From the NCBI RefSeq assembly GCF_014192215.1, contig NZ_JACHXP010000003.1, positions 237,789-301,788 of the forward strand: a DNA stretch of 64,000 bases, in the 5' to 3' direction. Below, one piece after another: positions 44,128 to 53,745 of this stretch (the stretch's first letter is position 1; every line of letters starts with the position of its first letter). A program made the translations under genes and the position numbers. The DNA comes from Halomonas cerina (lineage in GTDB: Bacteria > Pseudomonadota > Gammaproteobacteria > Pseudomonadales > Halomonadaceae). The notes under the pieces are model-generated. The model was not told where the DNA came from, did no database searches, and worked only from the letters and a program-made list of their open reading frames with translations.

Positions 44128-44800
44128 GTTGAGAACTCCTCGGATGCAATAGGTAATAGACTGCAAACGGAAGATTTATAAGTATTTACTACAATTCTTT
44201 CTGCTAAAGCACTGAGATGATCATAAATAAATCAATTCCTTATGGTGAGTGGGTGCGCGAAAATTCTTCATCAGACACTTAGGTGCCGGTCGCTTTAGCG
44301 TGTTTTTAATCGCAAAACATTCTAATGATCTATAAAAAATGATTAAAAATAGAAGCATTAAGATGCTTTTATCCAAGCGGTGCGCTTTCACCCTTTTGTG
44401 AAGCGAGATATGGCCTATCGGTGAGTTATAATCGTATGATTTTTATAAAATAAATTTTCACCCGGCTTTGATGTTATGAATAAGACGAGTTCAGGACAAT
44501 AAAGGTATTGCCAGCGGCCATTAGCAACTAAATGGTTTAGTGCTTCAGGGGTGAAACACTAAAACCGGTGAAAAAGCCTGGCGTGCCATGCATTCCTTTC
44601 AGAAACAGTCCAGTAACGACATCACAAGAAGTGACTCAGTAGCATTACAACAAGTATCAAAAAAGTAACTATTTAGGCGGTTGCCGCGTGAGGTCCGCCA
44701 ACTCCTTGTTTTCTCTGGCATACTACCGCCATTCGGCTTGCACCTCATCCGGTGACATGACCCTCAGCGGCATCAACGCCCCCAATGTCAGGATCACCAC
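44128..44800. other. AT-rich non-coding region upstream of the fibre-like operon
   Basis: About 670 bases, far more AT-rich than the rest of the window, with no convincing reading frame. It holds an imperfect long stem at 44534-44566 (GGTTTAGTG to CACTAAAACC, with an inner TTCA/TGAA pairing). It may bind activator or H-NS-like proteins; no specific site is recognised. Confidence 0.5.
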
Positions 44801-44830
44801 GATGCCATCGCCCCGCGGGGCGATGGCATC
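44801..44830. terminator. Perfect 14-bp palindrome after narK
   Basis: GATGCCATCGCCCC (44801-44814) and GGGGCGATGGCATC (44817-44830) flank GC, 22 bases past the narK stop. The stem is very stable but no T tract follows on the narK strand. Confidence 0.6.
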
Positions 44831-44852
44831 GTCAGCGCCAAGGGGGAAGGCT

Positions 44853-46205
44853 TCAGCGCAGCGTCAGGGCAGCGGCGCCGGTATCCTCGCCCACGGCATC
44901 GTGGTAGGCCTTGGCTTCCTCGGCCTCGACCTCCGGTGAGAAGCGCACCACCAGGGCGCACAGGGAGGCGATCACCACGGCGATGCCGAGGTAGAAGAGC
45001 CCCTGCTGGTAGCTCAGCGACTCCGAGCGGAACAAGAAGCCGGCGGCGACCGCCCCGGCGTTACCGCCGGCGCCGACGATGCCGGCCACCGCACCCAGCG
45101 CCTTCTTGTTGATGAAGGGCACGACGCCGAAGGTGGCCCCCTCGGCCATCTGTACGAAGAGGCTGAACACCAGCATGATGCCGATGGCCAGCGCCAGCAC
45201 GTGCATCTGCGAGAAGAACATCAGCGCGACGCCCTCGCAGAGCATGGCGATAAACAGCCAGCGTACCCGGCCCTTGAGGCCGCCGTTCCTGGCGAACAGA
45301 TCGGAGAAGATGCCGCCCAGGGTACGGGCGAACAGGTTCATCAGGCCGAACAGGCCGGCGATCATCCCGGCGGTGGCCAGGGTCAGGTCGAAGTGGTCGA
45401 AGTAATAGATGGCGGCGATGTTGTTGATGGTCAGCTCGACGCCGAAACAGGCGGCATAGACCACGAACAGGGCCCAGACGCGGATGTCCTTGGCGGCGGC
45501 GGCGAAGCTCTGGCCCATGCCGTGCTCGCCGCTGGCCGGTGGCAGTTCACCGCGGGCACGCAGCTCATCGAAGTTGCCGTCCGGGGCATCCTGGGTGAAC
45601 AGGTAGTAGGCAATCCCGGTGAGGAATAGCACCACGCCGGGGACCACCATGGCCAGGCGCCAGCCGAAGGCCTCGTTGACGCCGAGCATCAGCAGGCCGG
45701 AGAACACCAGCGGCATCAGGATCTGGGTGGTGCCACCGCCCAGGTTGCCCCAGCCGGCGGAGGTCGCATTGGCGGTGCCAACCACGTTAGGGCCGAACAT
45801 CACCGAGGTGTGATACTGGGTGATCACGAAGGACGCGCCGATGGCGCCGATGGCCAGGCGGGCCAGGAAGAAGGACTCGAAGCTGTCGGCAAAGCCGATA
45901 CACATTACCGGCAGCGAGCCCAGGCAGAGCAGCCAGGTATAGGCCTTGCGAGGGCCGATCTTGTCACACAGCACGCCGATGGCCAGTCGCACGATCACGG
46001 TAATGGCCACCGAGGCGATGATGGTGTTGCCGATCTGGGTCTTGGTCAGGCCGAGGTCATCGCGGACTACCGCCATCAGCGGGGCGATGCCGAACCAGCC
46101 GAAGAAGCAGATATGGAAGGCGAACCACGAGAAGTGGAAGGCCCGCATCTGAGGGGTGTTGAAGGTGAACAGGCGTATCCTGTTGGCCTTGTTGCGCAGT
46201 TCCAT
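44853..46205 (-). CDS. narK: NarK/NasA-type nitrate/nitrite transporter (MFS)
   Basis: A 450-residue, 12-helix major facilitator protein. The two nitrate-signature segments are visible: SAGWGNLGGGTTQ in helix 5 and GIVGAGGNAGAVAAGF in helix 11, with the substrate arginine in the helix-2 stretch VRLAIGVLCDKIGPRKAY. It probably imports nitrate for the assimilatory pathway at 22.8-33.2 kb; no respiratory nar genes are present here. GAGG lies seven bases before the ATG. It is isolated from the nas genes by the secreted-protein cluster. Confidence 0.92.
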   Translation of the reverse strand: MELRNKANRIRLFTFNTPQMRAFHFSWFAFHICFFGWFGIAPLMAVVRDDLGLTKTQIGNTIIASVAITVIVRLAIGVLCDKIGPRKAYTWLLCLGSLPVMCIGFADSFESFFLARLAIGAIGASFVITQYHTSVMFGPNVVGTANATSAGWGNLGGGTTQILMPLVFSGLLMLGVNEAFGWRLAMVVPGVVLFLTGIAYYLFTQDAPDGNFDELRARGELPPASGEHGMGQSFAAAAKDIRVWALFVVYAACFGVELTINNIAAIYYFDHFDLTLATAGMIAGLFGLMNLFARTLGGIFSDLFARNGGLKGRVRWLFIAMLCEGVALMFFSQMHVLALAIGIMLVFSLFVQMAEGATFGVVPFINKKALGAVAGIVGAGGNAGAVAAGFLFRSESLSYQQGLFYLGIAVVIASLCALVVRFSPEVEAEEAKAYHDAVGEDTGAAALTLR

Positions 46206-46501
46206 GGGAATACCTCATCGAGGGACGTTCGAACACACGATCCTGGGCCTTCGCCGTTGAAGGTCGGGTCCGACGCACTCGTACTCCCAAGGGAGCCTGG
46301 TCCACGCCTGCCACTTGTCTGTCCCCTTTCAAGCAATAATATTGCCAAGTAATTTTTTTATCTTAAATTTCAGTTGATTGTGTGGTTTTTGGCTTCCTGG
46401 GGCCAGGCCCCCTTCGACCATCGAGGTGACAGCAGGGTGCAGAGTGGTATCGGGGATGCTTCGCCATGGTGCTGCCCCAACGTTGCGGGCCAAGGTGTGC
46501 C
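46206..46501. other. Intergenic region with narK promoter DNA
   Basis: AT-rich DNA at about 46335-46380, including a run of seven T at 46353-46359 and a nearby TCTTAAATTT, probably holds the narK promoter. No FNR palindrome or clear sigma-54 site was recognised, and no gene is seen. Confidence 0.4.
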
Positions 46502-47242
46502 TCACCGCATGGCCACCCAGCGGTCGCAGTAGAAGTAGGCAGAGTGGGCCAGCCAGTTCGGGTCGGGGTAGTAGGTGAAGAGGTACTGGCCTTCCTTGAG
46601 GCTGTCGATCAGCGAGGCAGCCACCGGCTGGCGCACGGCCGGGCAGCCGTGGCTGCGCCCCAGGCGGCCGGTACGCTCGATGAAGGCCTCACTGACGTAG
46701 TCGGCGCCGTGGATGACGATGGCGCGCCGATAGGCCAGGTCGTTGACCCCCGGCTCGAGGCCCTCCAGGCGCAGCGAATAGCCGTTGCGGCCCTGATAGC
46801 TGTTCAGGGTACGGAACAGTCCCAGGCTCGACTGGTGGCTATCGGGCACGTTGGAGAAACGCTTGGCCAGGGCGTTGCCGGAGCCCTGGCCGTGGGAGAC
46901 CAGCTCGCGGAACAACAGCCGCTTACGGTGGAGGTCGAAGACCCACAGTCGCCGCTCGGTGGAGGGCAGAGAGAAGTCGATCACCGCCAGGCGTTGGGCG
47001 GTGGGGTCGGCGCAGCGCAGGGCCCGGGCGGCGAGGTGCAGCACCTCGGGGTCGGCCCGGGGGGCCAGGTGAGTCAAGGTGCTGGTGAGCGAGGGAGAAG
47101 GAGAGGAGGGGAGTGAATGCCCCGGCGCGCGCATGGCGGCACGGGTCATGAAGTCGCCCCCCAGAGCGGGAAGGCTCTGCACCAGCAGGGCGACGGCCAG
47201 CAGCGGGCCGGTCGAAGGGCGCAACGAACGCATCGGTAGCAT
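46502..47242 (-). CDS. Murein L,D-transpeptidase catalytic domain protein (YkuD_2 type)
   Basis: A 246-residue exported protein. The N-terminus is hydrophobic (LLAVALLVQSLPALGG). The catalytic region shows FSLPSTERRLWVFDL, SNVPDSHQSSLG, the His in AIVIHGADYVS and SHGCPAV with the active Cys, as in the YkuD_2 branch. It may cross-link or remodel peptidoglycan peptides in the periplasm. ATG 47242 follows GGGA; a second ATG at 47233 is possible. It is divergently transcribed from another, larger L,D-transpeptidase. Confidence 0.85.
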   Translation of the reverse strand: MLPMRSLRPSTGPLLAVALLVQSLPALGGDFMTRAAMRAPGHSLPSSPSPSLTSTLTHLAPRADPEVLHLAARALRCADPTAQRLAVIDFSLPSTERRLWVFDLHRKRLLFRELVSHGQGSGNALAKRFSNVPDSHQSSLGLFRTLNSYQGRNGYSLRLEGLEPGVNDLAYRRAIVIHGADYVSEAFIERTGRLGRSHGCPAVRQPVAASLIDSLKEGQYLFTYYPDPNWLAHSAYFYCDRWVAMR

Positions 47243-47386
47243 GGCGAGTCCCAGGAATGAGTGCTTGTCGTTTTTTATGACGAGGCGCCGCAAGTGCTGT
47301 CATCGTCCCTTGTATCGGCCGCCCCCTCGGGCCGTATTGTGGTCATGACGGTCCCTCTTGTCAGCCAGTCGTCGGGAGGTCACCTC

Positions 47387-49036
47387 ATGCAAACAGCGGA
47401 TACTCTGACAAGAACCCTGACAAGAGGGCTACGCCGGTGGGGAGTGGCCCTGCTGCTGTCGCTGGGGGCGGTGGTCGCTTCGGCCGACGCGCCGGTGGCG
47501 CCGGCCGAGCCTGGGGCGCCCTCCGCGGTGGAGCGTCTGAGCGGGGAAGGCGAGCGCCTCGCACGCTTCTATGCCCTACACGACGGGGGGCTGGTCTGGC
47601 AGGACGAAGCCAAGGTGGCCTCCCTGGTGGAGCTGTTGCAGCGACTCGATGGCGAGGGGCTGACGTCCCGGGACTATCGTCCCGAGCTGCTGCGCAACGA
47701 GGCTCGAGCGGCCTTCGACGAGGCCGCGGGCACCGAGGCGCGGGTACGCTTCGACCGGCGGGCCAGCCAGACGCTGCTGACGGCGCTTGGCCACCTGCAG
47801 CGGGGCAAGCTGGACCCCGAGCACCTCTATCCCGGCTGGGAGATGCCGGTGCCGCCACCCGCGCTGGATCTGACGGCGATCTCCCGCGCCCTGGAAGCCG
47901 GCGAGGTGAGCGAGGTGCTGGCCATGGCGCGGCCCGCTTCCGAGGACTATGATGCCCTGCGCCAGGCCCTGACCCGCTATCGCCACATCGTTCGCCTGGG
48001 CGGCTGGCCGCGGCTGCCGGTGCGCGACACCGCGCTGCACCCCGGTGACGTGCATGAGGACGTGGCCCTGCTGCGCCGGCGCCTGGCCGTGATCGGCGAA
48101 CTGGAAGTGATGGTGGCGGACGTGGACTACTATTCGGGGATCGCGCTCGAGGCCCCGGCGCCACATCACTACGATGCCCCCCTGGTCGAGGCGGTGCGCC
48201 GCTTCCAGCGCCGGCACCTGCTCGACGACGATGGCGTGATTGGGGCCGAGACCCGGGCGGCACTCAATGTGCCGGCCACCCAGCGCCTGGCGACGCTTCG
48301 TGCCAACCTGGAGCGGGCACGCTGGTGGTCGGGCGGTTTGCCCGTTCCCCATGTGCGAGTGGATGTCGCCGGCCAGCGGCTGCGCTACCGGCGTCCTAAC
48401 GGCAGGGTCTGGGAGACCCGCGTCATCGTCGGTCAGCCCGGCCGATCGACCCCGGTGCTGCAGTCGTCGATCACCCACCTGACCCTCAATCCCACCTGGA
48501 CGGTGCCGCCGACCATCCTGCGCGAGGACGTGTTGCCTCGGGTGCGTCGTGATCCCAGCTACCTGGCGGCACATAATATGGTGGTGTTGAGCCCTCAGGG
48601 GCGGCGGCTGGATCCGGGGCGCATCGACGAGTGGCGTCCCGGGGCCGTGATGCTGCGCCAGCGGGCCGGTCCGCGGAACCCCTTGGGTCTGCTGGTGCTG
48701 CGCTTCCCCAACGATCATCTGGTCTATCTCCACGACACCCCCGATCAGCACCTCTTCCAGCGGCTCCGGCGGGCCCTGAGCTCCGGCTGCATTCGCGTGG
48801 AGGGCATCCTCGAACTGGCGGGACTGCTGTTCCAGGATACCGGCACGGAACGCGATCTCCGGGGGCTGATTGCCAGCGGCCGGACCCGCGACGTCGATCT
48901 GGCCCGGACGGTGCCGTTGGCTCTGCAATACTGGACGGCCTGGGGGGAGGGCAGTGGCCTGCCGAGCTTCCGACCGGACATCTACGGCCGCGACGGCGCC
49001 CTGCTCGCCGCCCTGGACCGTCCGGTGATGCGTTAG
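47387..49036 (+). CDS. Large L,D-transpeptidase (LdtD/YcbB-like)
   Basis: A 549-residue periplasmic enzyme. Its signal peptide (GVALLLSLGAVVASA) is followed by a scaffold domain, a peptidoglycan-binding domain (about residues 225-285, DDDGVIGAETRAALNV) and a YkuD catalytic domain with NPTWTVPPTILRED, YLHDTPD and the active site SSGCIRVE. It forms 3-3 cross-links in peptidoglycan. GGGAGGT is six bases before ATG 47387, which decides between several upstream in-frame starts. The 144-base divergent region is shared with the smaller transpeptidase. Confidence 0.92.
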   Translation: MQTADTLTRTLTRGLRRWGVALLLSLGAVVASADAPVAPAEPGAPSAVERLSGEGERLARFYALHDGGLVWQDEAKVASLVELLQRLDGEGLTSRDYRPELLRNEARAAFDEAAGTEARVRFDRRASQTLLTALGHLQRGKLDPEHLYPGWEMPVPPPALDLTAISRALEAGEVSEVLAMARPASEDYDALRQALTRYRHIVRLGGWPRLPVRDTALHPGDVHEDVALLRRRLAVIGELEVMVADVDYYSGIALEAPAPHHYDAPLVEAVRRFQRRHLLDDDGVIGAETRAALNVPATQRLATLRANLERARWWSGGLPVPHVRVDVAGQRLRYRRPNGRVWETRVIVGQPGRSTPVLQSSITHLTLNPTWTVPPTILREDVLPRVRRDPSYLAAHNMVVLSPQGRRLDPGRIDEWRPGAVMLRQRAGPRNPLGLLVLRFPNDHLVYLHDTPDQHLFQRLRRALSSGCIRVEGILELAGLLFQDTGTERDLRGLIASGRTRDVDLARTVPLALQYWTAWGEGSGLPSFRPDIYGRDGALLAALDRPVMR

Positions 49037-49069
49037 GACGTGAGGTCCCCTTGATTCAATTCAGCGGCG

Positions 49070-50917
49070 TCACTGGTAGCCCTTGGCCTGCAGTCGGAAC
49101 AGTTGGGCGTAGCGGCCGCCCAAGGCCAGCAGGCTCTGGTGGTCGCCGCGCTCGAGGATGCGTCCGCCGTCGATCACCAGGATCTGGTCGGCGGCGCGCA
49201 CCGTGGAGAAGCGATGCGAGATCAGCAGGGTCATGCGGTCACGGGCATGTTCGCGGAAGTCGGCATACACGGCGGCCTCGGCGGCGGCGTCCATGGCTGC
49301 GGTGGGCTCGTCCAGTACCAGGATGTCGGCCTCCTCACGCATGTAGGCCCGTGACAGGGCGACCTTCTGCCACTGCCCGCCGGACAGCTCCTGCCCACCC
49401 TTGAACCAGCGCCCCAGTTGGGTGTGGTAGCCGAATGGCATCGCAGTGATGAAGTCGTCGGCCAGCCCGCGCCGGGCGGCCTCCTGCCAGCGTGCCTCGT
49501 CATCGAAGGCGGTCACGTCACCGGCGCCCAGGTTCTCGCCCACCTTCAGCTGGTAGCGCATGAAGTCCTGGAAGATCACCCCGATGCGCCGGCGCAGGGC
49601 CTGGATGTCCCAGTCGCGCAGGTCGCTGCCATCGAGCAGGATGCGTCCCGCATCGGGCTCGTAGAGCCGGGTCAGCAGCTTGATCAGGGTGGTCTTGCCG
49701 GAGCCGTTCTCGCCCACCAAGGCCAGGCTCTGCCCGGGGCGCAGGTGCAGGGAGATGCTGGCGAGTGCCGGCGTGTCGCTGCCCGGGTAGGTGAAGGCGA
49801 CTTCCTCGAAGCGGATGCCGTCGCCGGGAAGCACGCCTTGGGTAAGACGGCCGGCCTCGCTGGGAACCGGCTGCTCCAGGTACTCGTAGAGGTTCGACAG
49901 GTAGAGGTTGTCCTCGTACATGCCGCTGATTGCGGTGAGGCTGGCCGACAGCGCCGCCTGGCCCTGCTTGAAGACCATTAGGTACATGGTCATCTGGCCC
50001 AGCGTTAGCCGGCCCGCCACGGTGTCCACCACCACCCAGCCGTAGGCGCCGTAGAAGGCCAGGGTCCCGAGCAGGCCGAGCAAGAAGCCCCACGTATCGC
50101 GGCGAATGGTCAGGCGGCGGTCCTCCGCGTAGAGGGTATCGAAGATGTCGCGATAGCGCCCGAGCAGTAGCGGTTCGAGGCCGAACAGCTTGACCTCCTT
50201 GATGCTGTCCTCGCGGGCCAGCACGGTCTCCAGGTACATCTGCATGCGGGTCTGCGGCGAGCGCCAGCGGAACAGCCGGAACGCATCGCCCGAGAACTTG
50301 GCCTCGGAGAGGAACACCGGCAGGGCCCCGGCGACGAGCAGCGCGATCGCCCAGGGTGAGAACTGCACCAGCAGCACGCCGAAGCTGACCAGCGAGACGC
50401 CATTCTGCAAGAGCCCGAAGGTCTTGTTGACCAGCGCCAAGGGACGGGTTGAAGCCTCGCGGCGGGCACGGGTCAGCTTGTCGTAGAAGTCCGCGTCCTC
50501 GAACTGGGCAAGCGCGAGGGTGCCGGCCTTCTCGAGGATCATCACGTTGACCTTCTGGCCGAGCAGCGCCCGCAGCAGCGACTGCTGGGCCGACAGGCCG
50601 CGCCGGGCGAGGTGGATGGTGGCGATGATCAGGGCCTCCAGCGCCACGTACTGCAGCACCGGCGTGGCCAGGGTGACGAGCGAGGCATCGCCCTGGCGGT
50701 GCAGTTCCATGGCGGCCACCACGGCATCGACGATCAGCTGGCCGACCCAGGCGGCGATGGCCGGCAGCACGCCGGCCACCAGGGTGCAGGCCGCCAGTCC
50801 CAGGGTCAGGCCACGCGAGGTGTCCCACACCAGGCCCAGGGCCCGGCGGCTGTAGCGGAAGACACCGAGGAAGCCGGTGAGGGGAGGAGACGATTGCGGG
50901 GGAGCGGATGCCGCCAA
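49070..50917 (-). CDS. ABC transporter, fused permease and ATPase
   Basis: A 615-residue half-transporter with about six membrane helices (residues 30-340) and a C-terminal ATPase. Motifs are Walker A GENGSGKTT, Q loop VIFQDFMRY, signature LSGGQWQKVALSRA, Walker B ILVLDEPTAAMD and the H-loop His in LISHRFSTV. It should work as a homodimer exporting a lipid, peptide or drug. The start appears to be TTG 50917, after AAGGG. A 12-base palindrome, GAAGGGCCCTTC (50921-50932), overlaps this ribosome site. The substrate is unknown. Confidence 0.9.
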   Translation of the reverse strand: MAASAPPQSSPPLTGFLGVFRYSRRALGLVWDTSRGLTLGLAACTLVAGVLPAIAAWVGQLIVDAVVAAMELHRQGDASLVTLATPVLQYVALEALIIATIHLARRGLSAQQSLLRALLGQKVNVMILEKAGTLALAQFEDADFYDKLTRARREASTRPLALVNKTFGLLQNGVSLVSFGVLLVQFSPWAIALLVAGALPVFLSEAKFSGDAFRLFRWRSPQTRMQMYLETVLAREDSIKEVKLFGLEPLLLGRYRDIFDTLYAEDRRLTIRRDTWGFLLGLLGTLAFYGAYGWVVVDTVAGRLTLGQMTMYLMVFKQGQAALSASLTAISGMYEDNLYLSNLYEYLEQPVPSEAGRLTQGVLPGDGIRFEEVAFTYPGSDTPALASISLHLRPGQSLALVGENGSGKTTLIKLLTRLYEPDAGRILLDGSDLRDWDIQALRRRIGVIFQDFMRYQLKVGENLGAGDVTAFDDEARWQEAARRGLADDFITAMPFGYHTQLGRWFKGGQELSGGQWQKVALSRAYMREEADILVLDEPTAAMDAAAEAAVYADFREHARDRMTLLISHRFSTVRAADQILVIDGGRILERGDHQSLLALGGRYAQLFRLQAKGYQ

Positions 50918-51005
50918 GCCGAAGGGCCCTTCAGGGATGACCGGTCCAGTGTATCAGACTCCACCGCGGCTTCCTGGAGCGCCCGTTTCGCGACACCCTT
51001 GGGAA

Positions 51006-51956
51006 TCACCGTAGTGAGCCGTGGGCCTTCTGAATGGCCGACTCGACACCAGTGACGAAGTCCTCCTCGGCGATCTCCTCGGCGAGGAAGTCCAGCAGGG
51101 CCCGGACCGAGGGCAGCAGGCAGCGCCGGGACGGGAAGACGGCATGCAGGATGCCGCCCCGGGGCGCCCAGCCCGGCAGCACGTCGATCAAGCGTCCTGC
51201 CTGAAGGTCCTTGCCGCCCACCAGCAGGCCTAGCTTGACCACGCCCATCCCCGCCAGGGCGGCCTCGTGCAGGGTCTCGGCGCTGTCCGTGACCAGGCGC
51301 GGTCGATGCGCGATCCGGGCGGTGACCCCGTCCGGGCCGACCAGGTCCCAGCGATGCTGCTTGTCGGGCTGGTCGAAATCCAGGCTGGGGAGCCGGCACA
51401 GGTCGGCGGGCGCGCGGGGCCGTGGATGGTCCTCGAACAAGCCGGGGGCCGCCACCAGTCGCTGGGGACTGCGCGACAGGACCTTCATGGTTAGGTCGCT
51501 GTCCTCCAGGGGCGGAAAGCGGATGCGGATCGCCATGTCGAAGCCTTCCTTGACCACGTCCACCCGGCGGCTGGTGGCTTCCACCTGGACATCGACCTTG
51601 GGGTACTTCGCCATGAAGCGGACCAGCAGGGGGGTGATCAGGTAATGCAGCACGCTCGGCGAGCAGCTCAGCCGCACCACGCCCCGGGGCTCGGCGCGAT
51701 TGCGCTGGATCAGCTCGTCCGCCGCCTCCGCCTCCACCAGCATCGCCACGCAATGCCGATAGAAGGCCTGGCCGATCTCGGTCACCGAGAAGTGGCGCGT
51801 CGAGCGATTGACCAGCCGTGTCTCCAGGCGCTCCTCCAGCTGGGCGATGCGCCGGCTCAGCTTCGACTTGGGGATCCCCAGGGCGCGGCCGGCCGGCGCG
51901 AACCCCCCGTGATCCACTACCTGCACGAAGTAATAGAGGTCGTTGAGGTCCTGCAT
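51006..51956 (-). CDS. LysR-family transcriptional regulator, likely for the adjacent pirin gene
   Basis: A 316-residue regulator with an N-terminal winged HTH (GRALGIPKSKLSRRIAQLE) and a LysR effector-binding domain. The start MQDLNDLYYFVQVVDHGGF is typical of the group found beside pirin genes in many proteobacteria. It is divergent from pirin with a 122-base gap that carries an inverted pair, CCTATTA (51965-51971) and TAATAGG (52021-52027), which may be its binding sites. The effector is unknown. Confidence 0.9.
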   Translation of the reverse strand: MQDLNDLYYFVQVVDHGGFAPAGRALGIPKSKLSRRIAQLEERLETRLVNRSTRHFSVTEIGQAFYRHCVAMLVEAEAADELIQRNRAEPRGVVRLSCSPSVLHYLITPLLVRFMAKYPKVDVQVEATSRRVDVVKEGFDMAIRIRFPPLEDSDLTMKVLSRSPQRLVAAPGLFEDHPRPRAPADLCRLPSLDFDQPDKQHRWDLVGPDGVTARIAHRPRLVTDSAETLHEAALAGMGVVKLGLLVGGKDLQAGRLIDVLPGWAPRGGILHAVFPSRRCLLPSVRALLDFLAEEIAEEDFVTGVESAIQKAHGSLR

Positions 51957-52078
51957 TCGATCGTCCTATTATTGCAACGGTCCGTGCCGAATGTGCCGTC
52001 TAGTGGGTTCGTCGTTCATTTAATAGGCTTCTTGTCATCGAGGCCATGTGCCTCCGCACCACACTCCGGAGCCCGACG

Positions 52079-52948
52079 ATGAAGAAGATCCAAGCCGTAT
52101 ACGGCGCCCCTCACGGCCACTGGGTCGGTGACGGCTTCCCCGTGCGTTCCCTGTTCACCTATGACCGCATGGGCGCCGAGCACCTCAGCCCCTTCCTGAT
52201 GCTGGACCACGCCGGCCCCTACACCTTCAAGCCGGCCAAGCGGCCTCGCGGCGTGGGGCAGCATCCCCACCGGGGCTTCGAAACGGTGACCCTGGTCTAC
52301 GAAGGGGAGCTCGAGCACCGCGATTCCACCGGCAGCGGCGGAAAGATCGGCGAGGGGGACGTGCAGTGGATGACCGCTGGGGCCGGCATCATCCACGAGG
52401 AGTTCCACTCCCGGGCGTTCACCGAGCAGGGTGGCAAGCTGGAGATGGTGCAGCTCTGGGTCAACCTGCCGGCTCGGGACAAGGATACTCCGGCAGCCTA
52501 CCAGACGCTGCTCGATGCCGACATTCCGAGCGTGGCGCTGGACGACGAGGCCGGCCGGGTACGCGTGGTGGCGGGCAACTATCTTGGTCATGAGGGGCCG
52601 GCCAGTACCTTCACGCCGATCAACATGTGGGACCTGCGGCTGACCGCGGGCCGGCATGCCACCTTGCCGGTGCCGGAGGGCCACAACACCCTGCTGGTGG
52701 TCCTGGAGGGCACCGTCCAAGTCAATGGCGAGACCATCGTGCGCGATGAGGCCGTGGTGAGCTTCGAGCGTCGTGGCGAGGAAGTGCACCTCGAGGCCAA
52801 CAACGACGCCAAGCTGCTGCTGCTCAGCGGCGAGCCCATCGACGAGCCGGTGGTCGGCCACGGGCCCTTCGTGATGAACAGCGTGGAGGAGATCCACCAA
52901 GCCTTCGCCGACTTCCAACGCGGGAAGTACGGCGCCTTGAACGCCTAG
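52079..52948 (+). CDS. Pirin family protein (cupin)
   Basis: A 289-residue bicupin. The N-terminal cupin carries the metal-binding set of pirins (VGQHPHRGFETVTL, MTAGAGIIHEEFH), so it should hold Fe. Bacterial pirins include quercetinase-type dioxygenases and redox sensors; which one applies is unknown. It begins a co-directional set of pirin, YcaC-like hydrolase and second pirin. The ATG at 52079 gives the normal family start. Confidence 0.92.
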   Translation: MKKIQAVYGAPHGHWVGDGFPVRSLFTYDRMGAEHLSPFLMLDHAGPYTFKPAKRPRGVGQHPHRGFETVTLVYEGELEHRDSTGSGGKIGEGDVQWMTAGAGIIHEEFHSRAFTEQGGKLEMVQLWVNLPARDKDTPAAYQTLLDADIPSVALDDEAGRVRVVAGNYLGHEGPASTFTPINMWDLRLTAGRHATLPVPEGHNTLLVVLEGTVQVNGETIVRDEAVVSFERRGEEVHLEANNDAKLLLLSGEPIDEPVVGHGPFVMNSVEEIHQAFADFQRGKYGALNA

Positions 52949-53025
52949 TGGGAGGAATCCGCTGGCGTTCGTTCCCCGGCGGCAGACCCGCCGGGGGTGT
53001 TCCCTGATGCAATAGGAGAGCGATC

Positions 53026-53649
53026 ATGTCCTTCACCTACCACCGCCTGAACAAGGATGACGTGGCCCTGCTGATGGTCGACCATCAGGCCGGCCTGCTG
53101 TCCCTGGTGCGCGACTATGGCCCGGACGAGTTCAAGAACAACGTGCTGGCGCTGGCGGATATCGCCAAGTTTTTCGATATTCCTACCATCCTCACCACCA
53201 GCTTCGAGACCGGCCCCAACGGCCCCATGGTGCCGGAGCTCAAGGAGGCGTTTCCCCAGGCGCCCTACTTCGCCCGTCCGGGCCAGATCAACGCCTGGGA
53301 CAATGAGGACTTCGTCGACGCGGTCAAGGCCACCGGCAAGAAGCAGCTGTTGATCGCCGGCGTGGTCACCGAGGTCTGCGTGGCCTTCCCGGTGCTCTCC
53401 GCCCTGGAAGAAGGCTTTGAGGTCTTCGTGGTCACCGACGCCTCCGGCACCTTCAACCAGACCACCCGGGACGCCGCCTGGGATCGCATGTCTCAGGCCG
53501 GTGCCCAGCTGATGACCTGGTTCGGCGTCGGCTGCGAGTTGCATCGTGACTGGCGCAACGACATCGAAGGCTTCGGCGGCCTGCTGGCCGGTCACCTCCC
53601 GGCCTACGCCAACCTGATGCAGAGCTACGCCCAGCAGAGCCAGGACTAA
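53026..53649 (+). CDS. Isochorismatase-like hydrolase (YcaC type)
   Basis: A 207-residue cysteine hydrolase fold protein. The triad is visible: Asp19 in LMVDHQAGLL, a Lys in the DAVKATGKKQLLIAG region and the catalytic Cys near residue 123 in GVVTEVCVAF with the usual cis-peptide neighbours. YcaC relatives have no settled substrate. AGGAGAG precedes the ATG. It lies between two pirin genes, a linkage seen in other bacteria, and suggests a shared oxidative or aromatic-detoxification function. Confidence 0.9.
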   Translation: MSFTYHRLNKDDVALLMVDHQAGLLSLVRDYGPDEFKNNVLALADIAKFFDIPTILTTSFETGPNGPMVPELKEAFPQAPYFARPGQINAWDNEDFVDAVKATGKKQLLIAGVVTEVCVAFPVLSALEEGFEVFVVTDASGTFNQTTRDAAWDRMSQAGAQLMTWFGVGCELHRDWRNDIEGFGGLLAGHLPAYANLMQSYAQQSQD

Positions 53650-53745
53650 GCCCGGTCGGCGCGGCCCCGAGTGGGGTGGCCTATGCTCTAGGTTGTCCTC
53701 CTAAGGTCGCGCCCCGGGATCCATCCCTTCTCAAGGAGTGCCGCC

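Noticed and set aside
44583..44605. Second sigma-54-like candidate on the minus strand (TGGCACG followed by a GC)
   Set aside because: The spacing between the GG and GC elements is two bases too short.
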